Positions 54,664-61,661 of a DNA stretch of 64,000 nt are shown here, in pieces. Location: positions 1,649,465-1,713,464 of the forward strand of contig NC_020134.1 in the NCBI RefSeq assembly GCF_000331995.1. Reading direction: 5' to 3'. Both the position numbers and the translations under genes were made by a program. This stretch comes from Thermoclostridium stercorarium subsp. stercorarium DSM 8532. GTDB lineage: Bacteria > Bacillota > Clostridia > DSM-8532. The notes below the pieces were generated by a model. It was not told the DNA's origin and did no database searches. It worked only from the letters and a program-made list of their open reading frames with translations. The stretch's first letter is position 1, and each line of letters opens with the position of its first letter.

Positions 54664-55629
54664 TCAGTCAACATAAACAAATTCGGTAAGTTCGACCGTT
54701 GAGGGTTTCGGGGAGCTTTTCGCAAAACTGAACGCATCTTCCACGGTGGTGTCTATTTCTTCGTCTATGGCTTTTTCAAGCTCGTCTGTCAAAATTTCTT
54801 TTATTCTCAGGAATTCGGCAAAACGTTTTATAGGGCATTTCGAAAGCCAGTAATCGTACTCTTCCTTTGGTCTGTAACCATCGCCAACGTCGTCCACGGT
54901 TCCGATATGTCCTTTCCATCTGTAGGTAATGCATTCAAGCAGAGTCGGCCCTTCGCCCTTTCGGCATCTTTCAATCGCCTGCCGGGCATATTCCGAAACT
55001 TCCAGCACGTCATTGCCGTCAATCCGGTAACCCGGCATACCGTAGCCACGCCCCCACTGATAAATGCCCTCGCCGGCCTGACGCGCCTTCTGATGCGAGT
55101 TAATGGCATAAAAATTATTTTCACAGACATACACTACCGGAAGCTTCCTTACCGCCGCGAAATTCAGGCTTTCATGGAAGGTTCCCTCATCAGCGGCACC
55201 GTCGCCGAAAAACACAACCGTTACCCTGTCGTTGTTCAAGAGTTTCGAAGCCAGCGCAGTGCCTGTTCCAAGCGGAATATTTCCTCCGACTATTGCAGTG
55301 GAGCCGAGTATACCTACATCGGTATCGACAAGGTGCATCGAGCCTCCTCTGCCCCGTGCGCATCCCGTCGTTCTGAGATACAGCTCTGCAATCATTTTTC
55401 TGATATTTCCGCCTTTGGCGATGTACTGGGCATGGTTCCTGTGAGTACTGAAAATATAATCGTCTTTTCTTAAATGTACGCAAACGCCTGCTGCAACCGC
55501 TTCCTGGCCTATCGACAGATGAATGGGCGTTTTTATTTCGTCATATTTGTATTCATCATTAATCCGCTGTTCAATCCTGCGGATAAGTTTCATTGTTCTA
55601 TACATTTCAATAAGTTTGTCCCTTTCCAT
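54664..55629 (-). CDS. Thiamine-diphosphate-dependent E1 component, alpha subunit
   Basis: 321 residues. The ThDP-binding motif begins GDGAADEGTFHESL (142-155) and ends with CENN (169-172). It has STHRNHAQYIAKG and GRGGSMHL, features of the E1 alpha family of pyruvate/acetoin dehydrogenases. It forms an alpha2beta2 enzyme with the next gene. It is 19 bases after paralogue 4. See the beta subunit for the missing E2/E3 partners. ATG 55629, with GGAG about nine bases upstream. Confidence 0.88.
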   Translation of the reverse strand: MERDKLIEMYRTMKLIRRIEQRINDEYKYDEIKTPIHLSIGQEAVAAGVCVHLRKDDYIFSTHRNHAQYIAKGGNIRKMIAELYLRTTGCARGRGGSMHLVDTDVGILGSTAIVGGNIPLGTGTALASKLLNNDRVTVVFFGDGAADEGTFHESLNFAAVRKLPVVYVCENNFYAINSHQKARQAGEGIYQWGRGYGMPGYRIDGNDVLEVSEYARQAIERCRKGEGPTLLECITYRWKGHIGTVDDVGDGYRPKEEYDYWLSKCPIKRFAEFLRIKEILTDELEKAIDEEIDTTVEDAFSFAKSSPKPSTVELTEFVYVD

Positions 55630-55648
55630 AACTCATCGCTCCTTCAGG

Positions 55649-56569
55649 TCAATATAAGAGTTTAATCCTGTCATTTCTCCAGTCTTTAAGCTCACAGATT
55701 CCAAACGACACGTTTGAATAGCCGTTTCCGATGAAATAATCACATTTTGCCGCAAGCCAGCTGTCCCTGATTATTTCAAACCCTTTTACCCTGTTATCGT
55801 GATATTCCTGGTAATGGACACCCGGCCCGTCCTTTGGTACCCTTCTGCAGTCGGTATAAACCAGCAGACTTCCGTACCTTTCTCTGTATTCTTCCAGAAT
55901 GTCAATACAGTCGGTCATTAAAAATATCCGCATTCCCGGATTGGTTTCAAGCACTTTTTCTATTTCCCGGGGATAACGTTGGTTTAATTCATGGAGATGT
56001 TTCACTTCGGTTAATTTATCACTGCTTCTTATATGCACTGCCAAAAAACGCGCGCCTTTCATGTTTTCGGCGTAAAATGTCTCAATACTGTCCTGCAGAT
56101 CTTTTTTAAGCCGGATATATTCGCATATGAGTCTGTGGCAAACTTTCCTTCTGTTTAACCCGAAAAGCCGGTGCTTTTTCGGTATTGAGGGAATTATTTT
56201 ATCCACATCCGTGTATCTGTCGCAGACAACAACGTCTGCCTCACAATTTTTCAAGCACTCCGTAGTTATCGCCGGTTCATTTCTTGAAAAGTCAGGAACA
56301 GTGAGAAAATTCCCACTGTTCCACCGTTCGGGGTAAAATAAAAATTTATCCTGAGCCAGAGCATGGATATCCAAATCCGATACAGGCATGAAAAATTCCT
56401 CAAAAGCGTTTACATTTTCGTCCGGTGCGTAAAGACTACCCTTTCCCCAGTAAACAACAGGAATACGGCCCACAATTTCCGCAACAAGCAGCTGAGCTAA
56501 AACATGATGTAATTCGTTCCATAATCCCATGCCTATTTCCCTTATCAGTAAGAATTTTTTCCCTTCCAT
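55649..56569 (-). CDS. FUT8/NodZ-like fucosyltransferase paralogue 4
   Basis: 306 residues, the shortest and cleanest of the four. The complete donor motif is H179-R181-D184-K185 (AVHIRSSDK). LMTDCID, then YFIGNGYSNVSF (GNGYSN at 281-286), complete the signature. The N-terminus reads MEGKKFLLIREIGMGLWNEL. It has no tail beyond the common KLLY end. It lies between manC and the E1 pair with gaps of 26 and 19 bases, so it is in the first operon and expressed with them. ATG 56569; GGGGG lies nine bases upstream. Confidence 0.78.
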   Translation of the reverse strand: MEGKKFLLIREIGMGLWNELHHVLAQLLVAEIVGRIPVVYWGKGSLYAPDENVNAFEEFFMPVSDLDIHALAQDKFLFYPERWNSGNFLTVPDFSRNEPAITTECLKNCEADVVVCDRYTDVDKIIPSIPKKHRLFGLNRRKVCHRLICEYIRLKKDLQDSIETFYAENMKGARFLAVHIRSSDKLTEVKHLHELNQRYPREIEKVLETNPGMRIFLMTDCIDILEEYRERYGSLLVYTDCRRVPKDGPGVHYQEYHDNRVKGFEIIRDSWLAAKCDYFIGNGYSNVSFGICELKDWRNDRIKLLY

Positions 56570-56595
56570 CTGGGAATTCCCCCGTATTTACGTGT

Positions 56596-57669
56596 TCACA
56601 GGAGATCCTCATGCCCCTGTTGCTTAAGTTTGTCGACAAGCATTTTTATTTTTTGGGATTTATCCCTGGGGCAAACCAGTACCTCATCCTTTGTACCAGC
56701 CACAATCATGTTGTCCAGATCTATCGTGCATATGGCGATATCCTTTCCAAATATAATGGAATTTGTGGTATTTATCCCGATATGCCTTCCCTGAACCCTG
56801 TTTCCGTCAGGATCGGCCTCAATGGTTTTCGCAAGAGCATCTATGCTTCCAATATCATCCCAGTCAAAATATGCTCTCACGACATATAGCGATTCTGCGC
56901 ATTTTTCAAGAACGCCGTTGTCAAAGGAAATACTCTGAAGCTCTCCATAAGCCTTTTCAACAGCTTCGGAAACTCCTTTTTCTTCCTCTTCCAAAGCCTC
57001 CGAAAGTTTGTTGTAATGCTCAGGCAAGTATTTCTGTATGTTGCGTAAAATTGCCCCTGTTGTACCCACCACTATCCCGCAGTTCCAAAGATAATCGTCC
57101 GAAAGAATAAGTTGCTTTGCCCGTTCCAAAGAAGGCTTTTCAATAAAATCAAGTACTTTCGATATTCCCGAACCTGTATCAGTTTCAGGTCCGGCATGGA
57201 TATAGCCATATCCGTCCGCAGGATAGGAAGGCTTAACACCGATAATGACAATCGCATCGTTTTTTTCAGCGGTATTAAAAGCCTGTTTCACCGCCTCCGC
57301 GTAACTGTCCTTGTCCCTTACGTATCCGTCGGCGGGTACAAAGCACAGTACTCCTTCTCCGTATCTTTTCTTAAGCACCAGTGTTGCATACGCAATGCAT
57401 GCGGCAGTATTTTTTCTTTCGGGTTCGGTCAGTATATTTTCTTCAGGAATATATTTCCTGACTGTGTTTTTGGTAATATCAGTCAAGCGAAGGTTAGTTA
57501 TGATAAAGCACCGTTCGGGTTCTACAACCCCGCTAAGCCTTATGACGGTCTGTACCAGCATAGGGTTTTCGCCTTCAACGGGTATGAACTGTTTTGGGCT
57601 TGCTTCCTTTGAAAGGGGCCACAGCCTTGTGCCCGATCCACCGGCCATAAGTATGGCAAATTTCTCCAT
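56596..57669 (-). CDS. manC: Mannose-1-phosphate guanylyltransferase
   Basis: 357 residues, the short form without an isomerase domain. The nucleotidyltransferase signature is AGGSGTRLWPLS (9-20), followed by SPKQF and FIEKPSLERA. The usual PADH segment reads PADG here. It makes GDP-mannose from mannose-1-phosphate and GTP, the precursor for gmd and fcl. It is first in the operon manC, paralogue 4, E1 alpha, E1 beta, SDR, and has a sigma-K-like promoter 83 bases upstream. Confidence 0.93.
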   Translation of the reverse strand: MEKFAILMAGGSGTRLWPLSKEASPKQFIPVEGENPMLVQTVIRLSGVVEPERCFIITNLRLTDITKNTVRKYIPEENILTEPERKNTAACIAYATLVLKKRYGEGVLCFVPADGYVRDKDSYAEAVKQAFNTAEKNDAIVIIGVKPSYPADGYGYIHAGPETDTGSGISKVLDFIEKPSLERAKQLILSDDYLWNCGIVVGTTGAILRNIQKYLPEHYNKLSEALEEEEKGVSEAVEKAYGELQSISFDNGVLEKCAESLYVVRAYFDWDDIGSIDALAKTIEADPDGNRVQGRHIGINTTNSIIFGKDIAICTIDLDNMIVAGTKDEVLVCPRDKSQKIKMLVDKLKQQGHEDLL

Positions 57670-58080
57670 TTATCCGCACCCCTTTACATGTTACCAAAGC
57701 CTGAAAAGTGGCTTCATCAACCACCCTAAGGCAATGATTCCTTTGTTGTTATATATTATGTAAATTTAATGGATAAGGTGCACGAAAAAAAGCAAAAACA
57801 TAAAAAAATTACATTATTCGACCAGTTTAAAGACCACTATCATCCTGTTTCAGTTTTTACTCAGGAAATGTAAAAACAAAGCAGGGTACCGGCGTTATCG
57901 CCAAGACGTGAAAAACAAAAGGCTATTAAAAACTGTCTGATAAAGCGCACGAAACATCAGTGTCATGATATGAAAAAGCTGATAATTTCTCCGGAACTTT
58001 TAAGAATAGTTTAGGCATTTCACCGAAAAGGCAAAAAAATTTTGCGAAATAAAGTCATGAAGAATATTTAGGACATTTTT
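57670..58080. other. Intergenic region upstream of manC
   Basis: 411 bases between the manC start and the end of the yneA-like gene, both leftward. It contains the sigma-K-like promoter at 57752-57779. No coding sequence, strong hairpin or terminator was recognised in 57780-58080. Confidence 0.55.
57752..57779 (-). promoter_or_regulatory. Sigma-K-like promoter of the manC operon
   Basis: On the minus strand AC (57779-57778), 17 bases, CATAATATA (57760-57752), a full match to AC-N16/17-CATAnnnTA. The GC before AC and the identical -10 are shared with the promoter at 52410-52437. Confidence 0.65.
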
Positions 58081-58359
58081 TCAGGGAAGGTACAGTTTCT
58101 GGCCCGCATAGATCGTTGAATCATCAAGCCCATTCAGTTTTTTTATCCGGTATATGTATTTCCGGATTTCTGTTTTACCCCTATATTTGTCCGCAATGTC
58201 CCAAAGGGTATCACCCTGTCTGACGGTAATAACTTTATATTCCCTGTTTACGTTCTCACCGGACGATTTGACCGAATCAATAATAAACACCGCAATTATG
58301 AATATTAAAAACATAATAATAAAAAATCCTTTTTCATTTCTGAGGCCATATATTCTCAT
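58081..58359 (-). CDS. yneA: YneA-like SOS cell-division suppressor with LysM domain
   Basis: 92 residues. One membrane helix (about 12-29) precedes a LysM domain (VRQGDTLWDIADKYRG through YAGQKLYLP). Size, topology and divergent placement next to lexA match Bacillus YneA, which delays division during DNA damage. Its promoter holds a LexA box between -35 and -10, so SOS control is well supported. ATG 58359 with AGAGGAGG upstream. It acts at the outer face of the membrane. Confidence 0.88.
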   Translation of the reverse strand: MRIYGLRNEKGFFIIMFLIFIIAVFIIDSVKSSGENVNREYKVITVRQGDTLWDIADKYRGKTEIRKYIYRIKKLNGLDDSTIYAGQKLYLP

Positions 58360-58412
58360 GAATACAACCTCCTCTGAAACAAATAACCAAAAACCGCGGC
58401 GGATTCTGTATT

Positions 58413-58440
58413 ATTATAAGAGAACGTTTGTTCTACACAA
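58413..58440 (-). promoter_or_regulatory. Promoter of the yneA-like gene
   Basis: Minus strand TTGTGT (58440-58435), 16-base spacer, perfect TATAAT (58418-58413). The spacer is filled by SOS box 1. Confidence 0.75.
58421..58434. promoter_or_regulatory. LexA (SOS) box 1
   Basis: AGAACGTTTGTTCT contains GAAC-N4-GTTC, a perfect core of the Gram-positive SOS box. It lies inside the yneA promoter. Confidence 0.88.
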
Positions 58441-58449
58441 GCATTTTAT

Positions 58450-58463
58450 CGAACATTTGTTCA
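58450..58463. promoter_or_regulatory. LexA (SOS) box 2
   Basis: CGAACATTTGTTCA has the perfect core GAAC-N4-GTTC. It sits between the two divergent promoters and could serve both. Confidence 0.88.
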
Positions 58464-58478
58464 TTTGTCAATAATTTT

Positions 58479-58492
58479 CGAACATTTGTTTG
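58479..58492. promoter_or_regulatory. LexA (SOS) box 3
   Basis: CGAACATTTGTTTG differs from the core by one base (GTTT for GTTC) and overlaps the lexA -35 hexamer, as expected for autorepression. Confidence 0.8.
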
Positions 58493-58517
58493 ACAATTTT
58501 TAAAAGTATGGTATAAT
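58490..58517 (+). promoter_or_regulatory. Promoter of lexA
   Basis: TTGACA (58490-58495), 16-base spacer, TATAAT (58512-58517), both perfect hexamers. It is 30 bases before the start codon. Confidence 0.85.
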
Positions 58518-58547
58518 TAGGATAACAAAACAAGACGGGGTATGGAG

Positions 58548-59177
58548 ATGAAGCAGAAAAGTCTGGACAAGCAGCAACAAATTTTGGAATTTGTCAACAA
58601 GCAGGTTAAGGAAAAAGGATATCCTCCTTCGGTTCGCGAAATTTGCAAGGCCGTAGGGTTCAAATCCACCTCAACCGTGCATTCATACCTGCAGGCTCTT
58701 GAAGAACAGGGATTGATTGTGAAAGATCCTTCCAAAACAAGGGCTTTGAAAGTAATAGACAGTAAAAAGCAGGAACTGGAAGGGTATATTTCAGATCATG
58801 AAATTGAAAATGTTCCGATCATAGGCAGGGTTGCAGCCGGCCAGCCGATACTCGCGGTTGAAAACATAGAAGATACCTTCCCTGTGCCCGTTGAATACCT
58901 GGAAAACGGTCCTACATTCATTCTCAGGGTAAAAGGCGACAGTATGGTTAACAAAGGCATTCTGGACGGGGATTTGGTTATTGTAAAACAGCAAAATACG
59001 GCAGAAAACGGGGATATAGTGGTAGCGTTAATAGAAGACGAAACAACGGTAAAAACTTTTTACAGGGAGAAGGATTATATCCGTCTGCAACCTGAAAATG
59101 AAAATTACGAACCTATAATTGTTAAAGATAACGTTACCATTTTGGGTAAAGTCATAGCACTTTTCCGAAAATTTTAG
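58548..59177 (+). CDS. lexA: SOS repressor LexA
   Basis: About 209 residues. The N-terminal winged helix (YPPSVREICKAVGFKSTSTV) binds DNA. The C-terminal S24 peptidase has the self-cleavage site A97-G98 (RVAAGQP), catalytic S132 (GDSMV) and K169 (TTVKT). Self-cleavage is triggered by RecA filaments after DNA damage. ATG 58548 is preferred (GGGG seven bases upstream); the ATG six bases earlier is too close. Three LexA boxes lie upstream, so it controls itself and the divergent yneA. Confidence 0.97.
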   Translation: MKQKSLDKQQQILEFVNKQVKEKGYPPSVREICKAVGFKSTSTVHSYLQALEEQGLIVKDPSKTRALKVIDSKKQELEGYISDHEIENVPIIGRVAAGQPILAVENIEDTFPVPVEYLENGPTFILRVKGDSMVNKGILDGDLVIVKQQNTAENGDIVVALIEDETTVKTFYREKDYIRLQPENENYEPIIVKDNVTILGKVIALFRKF

Positions 59178-59201
59178 AGCCTCCTTGGCTCTTATTTTTT
59201 T
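59176..59201 (+). terminator. Intrinsic terminator of lexA
   Basis: AGAGCC and GGCTCT enclose a five-base loop followed by TATTTTTTT. It overlaps the lexA stop codon by two bases. Confidence 0.75.
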
Positions 59202-59284
59202 GTCCGTTAACTATAATCTTTTTAGGGAAAAACTTCTGAAGAAGTGGTACGGCTTAATCTATAAAGATTATTGTCAAAAGACTG

Positions 59285-59572
59285 TCATATATGAATTGTT
59301 TCTGAATATGAATCAATTATTTCAACTCTTCCGTCACTGTCAATAAAATTGATTACCGACTGCAAAATGCTTTCAGCATGAGACGCTTCATTGGTAACAC
59401 AGCAAAACCCCAGTTCACATCTGTTCCATTCATCCTGCCTTCCTGTCTCGGCTGCTGATACGTTAAGTTTTGATCGCACTTTTGTAAGCAGGCTTTTCAC
59501 CACACTCCGCTTATCCTTTAAACTTTTCATTCCGCCTATATATAATGTCAAATTCAGCGCGCCGACAACCAT
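59285..59572 (-). CDS. ylxP: DUF503 family protein (YlxP)
   Basis: About 95 residues. MVVGALNLTLYIGGMKSLK followed by DKRSVVKSLLTKVRSKLNVS is the DUF503/YlxP signature. In many bacteria it lies near infB and rbfA and is linked to ribosome assembly, but the function is uncertain and those genes are not here. Start ATG 59572 with GGAGGAAGG upstream; an in-frame ATG 27 bases earlier lacks conservation. Confidence 0.88.
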   Translation of the reverse strand: MVVGALNLTLYIGGMKSLKDKRSVVKSLLTKVRSKLNVSAAETGRQDEWNRCELGFCCVTNEASHAESILQSVINFIDSDGRVEIIDSYSETIHI

Positions 59573-59676
59573 TCTTCCTTCCTCCGTCCCGCAAAACAAC
59601 GACTTCAGCCGGATTTTTCAGGCATAAATTTAGATGCATAAGCCGGACCTATGCATCGTTATATTCAAGTTAAAAA

Positions 59677-60123
59677 TTATTCCATTTCATTCAGTAATTT
59701 CATCTGGGATTGTAAAAGGCTTAAAGCTTTGCTTTTATATACCGCCATGTCCTTTTTGAGCCTCTCGGCTTCAAACTGAATTTTAACCACTTCGCGGTTC
59801 GCCTCATCAATAATCTCTTTCGCTTTATTCTGAGCTTCGGCTATTATATTCTCGGCTTTCTTCTCCGCATTGCTGATAATCTCGCTGCTGGACTGCTGAG
59901 CAAGTATCAGACTTTTCTTAAGGGTATCCTCCATTTTTTCATAATGAGCAAGCCTGTCCTTCAGCTCCATAACCTGTTCCTTTGCTTTCATCAGTTCACG
60001 TATGTAATCCGAATAATCCTCAATGATTTTCTGGATTACTTCATATACCTGATTCTCATCCACACCTCTGACTACCGATCTGCGGAACACTATATTCGAT
60101 AAATCATTGGGAGTAAAGTTCAT
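59677..60123 (-). CDS. divIVA: Cell division/polarity protein DivIVA
   Basis: 148 residues. The N-terminal membrane-binding domain (NFTPNDLSNIVFRRSVVRG) precedes a long coiled coil (about 40-140). DivIVA marks curved membranes at septa and poles. It is in the standard order with yggT and sepF upstream on the same strand. A paralogue is encoded at 47692-48144 in the glycan cluster. The S4-domain gene ylmH, usually between yggT and divIVA, is absent. Confidence 0.9.
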   Translation of the reverse strand: MNFTPNDLSNIVFRRSVVRGVDENQVYEVIQKIIEDYSDYIRELMKAKEQVMELKDRLAHYEKMEDTLKKSLILAQQSSSEIISNAEKKAENIIAEAQNKAKEIIDEANREVVKIQFEAERLKKDMAVYKSKALSLLQSQMKLLNEME

Positions 60124-60149
60124 AATGCAATACCTCCGGCCAAAAGGAC

Positions 60150-60428
60150 CTAAAGTCTGGCTATTATCATCAGGATTACATATTCAGCAAATCCCAGCAA
60201 CAAATAAGCCAGAAGCGGAGAGAAATCGAACATCATGCTTTTTCCGAACGCAGATCTTGCAATCATATTCCTTATGGGAGACAGTATCGGTTCTGTAATT
60301 GCATGGATAAATATTACAAACCTGTTCTCTCTTCCCAAAGGAAACCACGAAAAAACAACACGTAACAGTATAAGTATTTCTACAATTCTGAAAAACAGGA
60401 CCACCGCCGTGCTCAGTATATCCGCCAT
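60150..60428 (-). CDS. YggT family membrane protein
   Basis: 92 residues with two membrane helices (about 6-26 and 68-88). PLGRENRFVIFIHAITEPIL and PIRNMIARS match the YggT/YlmG signature. It is linked to cell division and membrane organisation by its conserved place between sepF and divIVA, though its exact role is not known. The sepF stop is 12 bases upstream. Confidence 0.92.
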   Translation of the reverse strand: MADILSTAVVLFFRIVEILILLRVVFSWFPLGRENRFVIFIHAITEPILSPIRNMIARSAFGKSMMFDFSPLLAYLLLGFAEYVILMIIARL

Positions 60429-60440
60429 TTGCTTCCTCCG

Positions 60441-60893
60441 TCATTTCATCCACGTGAAAACGCCGTCTTCCTTCAGTTCTTCCTTTACATCTCCCAATAT
60501 ATCCACACTGTTGGGTGTAGCGATAAAAATACCTGAGGATACCTTTTGAATGTTTCCGTCAAGGGAATAAACCGCACCGCTGAGAAAATCCACAATGCGC
60601 TGCGCAGTCTGAATTTCCACGTCTTCCACATTCATCACTATTGAACGGTTGGCCCTTAAATGATCACAGATATCTTTTGCGTCGTTAATATTTTTGGGGA
60701 AGACAATAACCACTTTTGCGTTTGCGTTGCCGTTCAGATTAAGTACTTTTCCCTGGTTTTTCCTGCCAATAGAGACTTTACGGTTCTCTTTTTTATCCAC
60801 TTCAACAACTTCTTCATCGTCATAGTATTCATCTTCAGTTTCTTCAGATTCCCAACCTACAAAATCAAGCATTTTGTTCAGAATATTTGCCAT
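60441..60893 (-). CDS. sepF: Cell division protein SepF
   Basis: About 150 residues. The amphipathic N-terminal helix (MANILNKMLDFVGW), an acidic linker and the SepF core (AKVVIVFPKNINDAKDICDH to DFLSGAVYSLDG in parts) are present. SepF tethers FtsZ to the membrane and organises the septum. Start ATG 60893 with GGGAGGAAG upstream. It follows yggS by 54 bases. Confidence 0.94.
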   Translation of the reverse strand: MANILNKMLDFVGWESEETEDEYYDDEEVVEVDKKENRKVSIGRKNQGKVLNLNGNANAKVVIVFPKNINDAKDICDHLRANRSIVMNVEDVEIQTAQRIVDFLSGAVYSLDGNIQKVSSGIFIATPNSVDILGDVKEELKEDGVFTWMK

Positions 60894-60947
60894 ATGTAAC
60901 TTCCTCCCATTCATCCTGTGTGGAAATATTAACTCATGCATTATTGT

Positions 60948-61661
60948 TCACGGGTACTGCCTTTCACCGAATATACTGGTACCAATACGGACGATATTGG
61001 CACCCTCCTCAATCGCCACTTCGAAATCATGGCTCATACCCATTGACAAATACTGCATATCAATATTATTAATATTTTCCCGTCTGATGTCAACAAAAAT
61101 GTCTTTTAAACGCCTGAACACCCAGCGCACATTTTCAGGGTTATCGGTGTAAGGAGCGATAGTCATCAGGCCTTTGACTTTTATGTTCGGGTACGCAGAC
61201 ACCTTTTTTACAAAATTAAGCACTTCATCCGGGGAAATACCTGCTTTTGTCTCCTCTCCTGACACATTAACCTGTATAAGGGTATTTACCACTCGGTTGC
61301 AGGCCTGCGCTCTTTTCTGAATCTCATCCGCCAGCTCCAGACGATCCAGCGAGTGAATCAGAACCACTTTGTCAATAATATATTTTACTTTATTTGTCTG
61401 GAGTCGACCGATAAGATGCCAGTTACACCTTCCCTTTAATATATCGTATTTTTGTACAAGTTCCTGAACCCTGTTTTCACCAAAATTCAGTACTTTTTCT
61501 TTAATTGCCGTTTCAATCGCCTCAATTCCCACCGTCTTTGAAACGGCCAAAAGCATTATGTCGTCAGGGTTACGTCCGCACCTTTCGGCTGCCTTCCTAA
61601 TTCTTTCACGTACATTATTAAGATTATTCCGAATCCTTAATTCATCTTCCTCGGTGAACAT
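60948..61661 (-). CDS. yggS: PLP-binding homeostasis protein YggS
   Basis: 237 residues, the usual size. The fold-type III barrel has the PLP-binding Lys in LLAVSKTV, then GENRVQEL and a C-terminal phosphate-binding LSMGMSHDFE. It holds PLP and influences amino-acid balance, but has no catalytic role that is well established. The ATG overlaps the stop of the upstream HlyD-like gene by one base. Confidence 0.94.
   Translation of the reverse strand: MFTEEDELRIRNNLNNVRERIRKAAERCGRNPDDIMLLAVSKTVGIEAIETAIKEKVLNFGENRVQELVQKYDILKGRCNWHLIGRLQTNKVKYIIDKVVLIHSLDRLELADEIQKRAQACNRVVNTLIQVNVSGEETKAGISPDEVLNFVKKVSAYPNIKVKGLMTIAPYTDNPENVRWVFRRLKDIFVDIRRENINNIDMQYLSMGMSHDFEVAIEEGANIVRIGTSIFGERQYP

Noticed and set aside
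59633-59657. GATGCATA/TATGCATC hairpin between divIVA and ylxP
   Set aside because: Eight-base stem without a T tract on either strand; not enough to call a terminator or operator.
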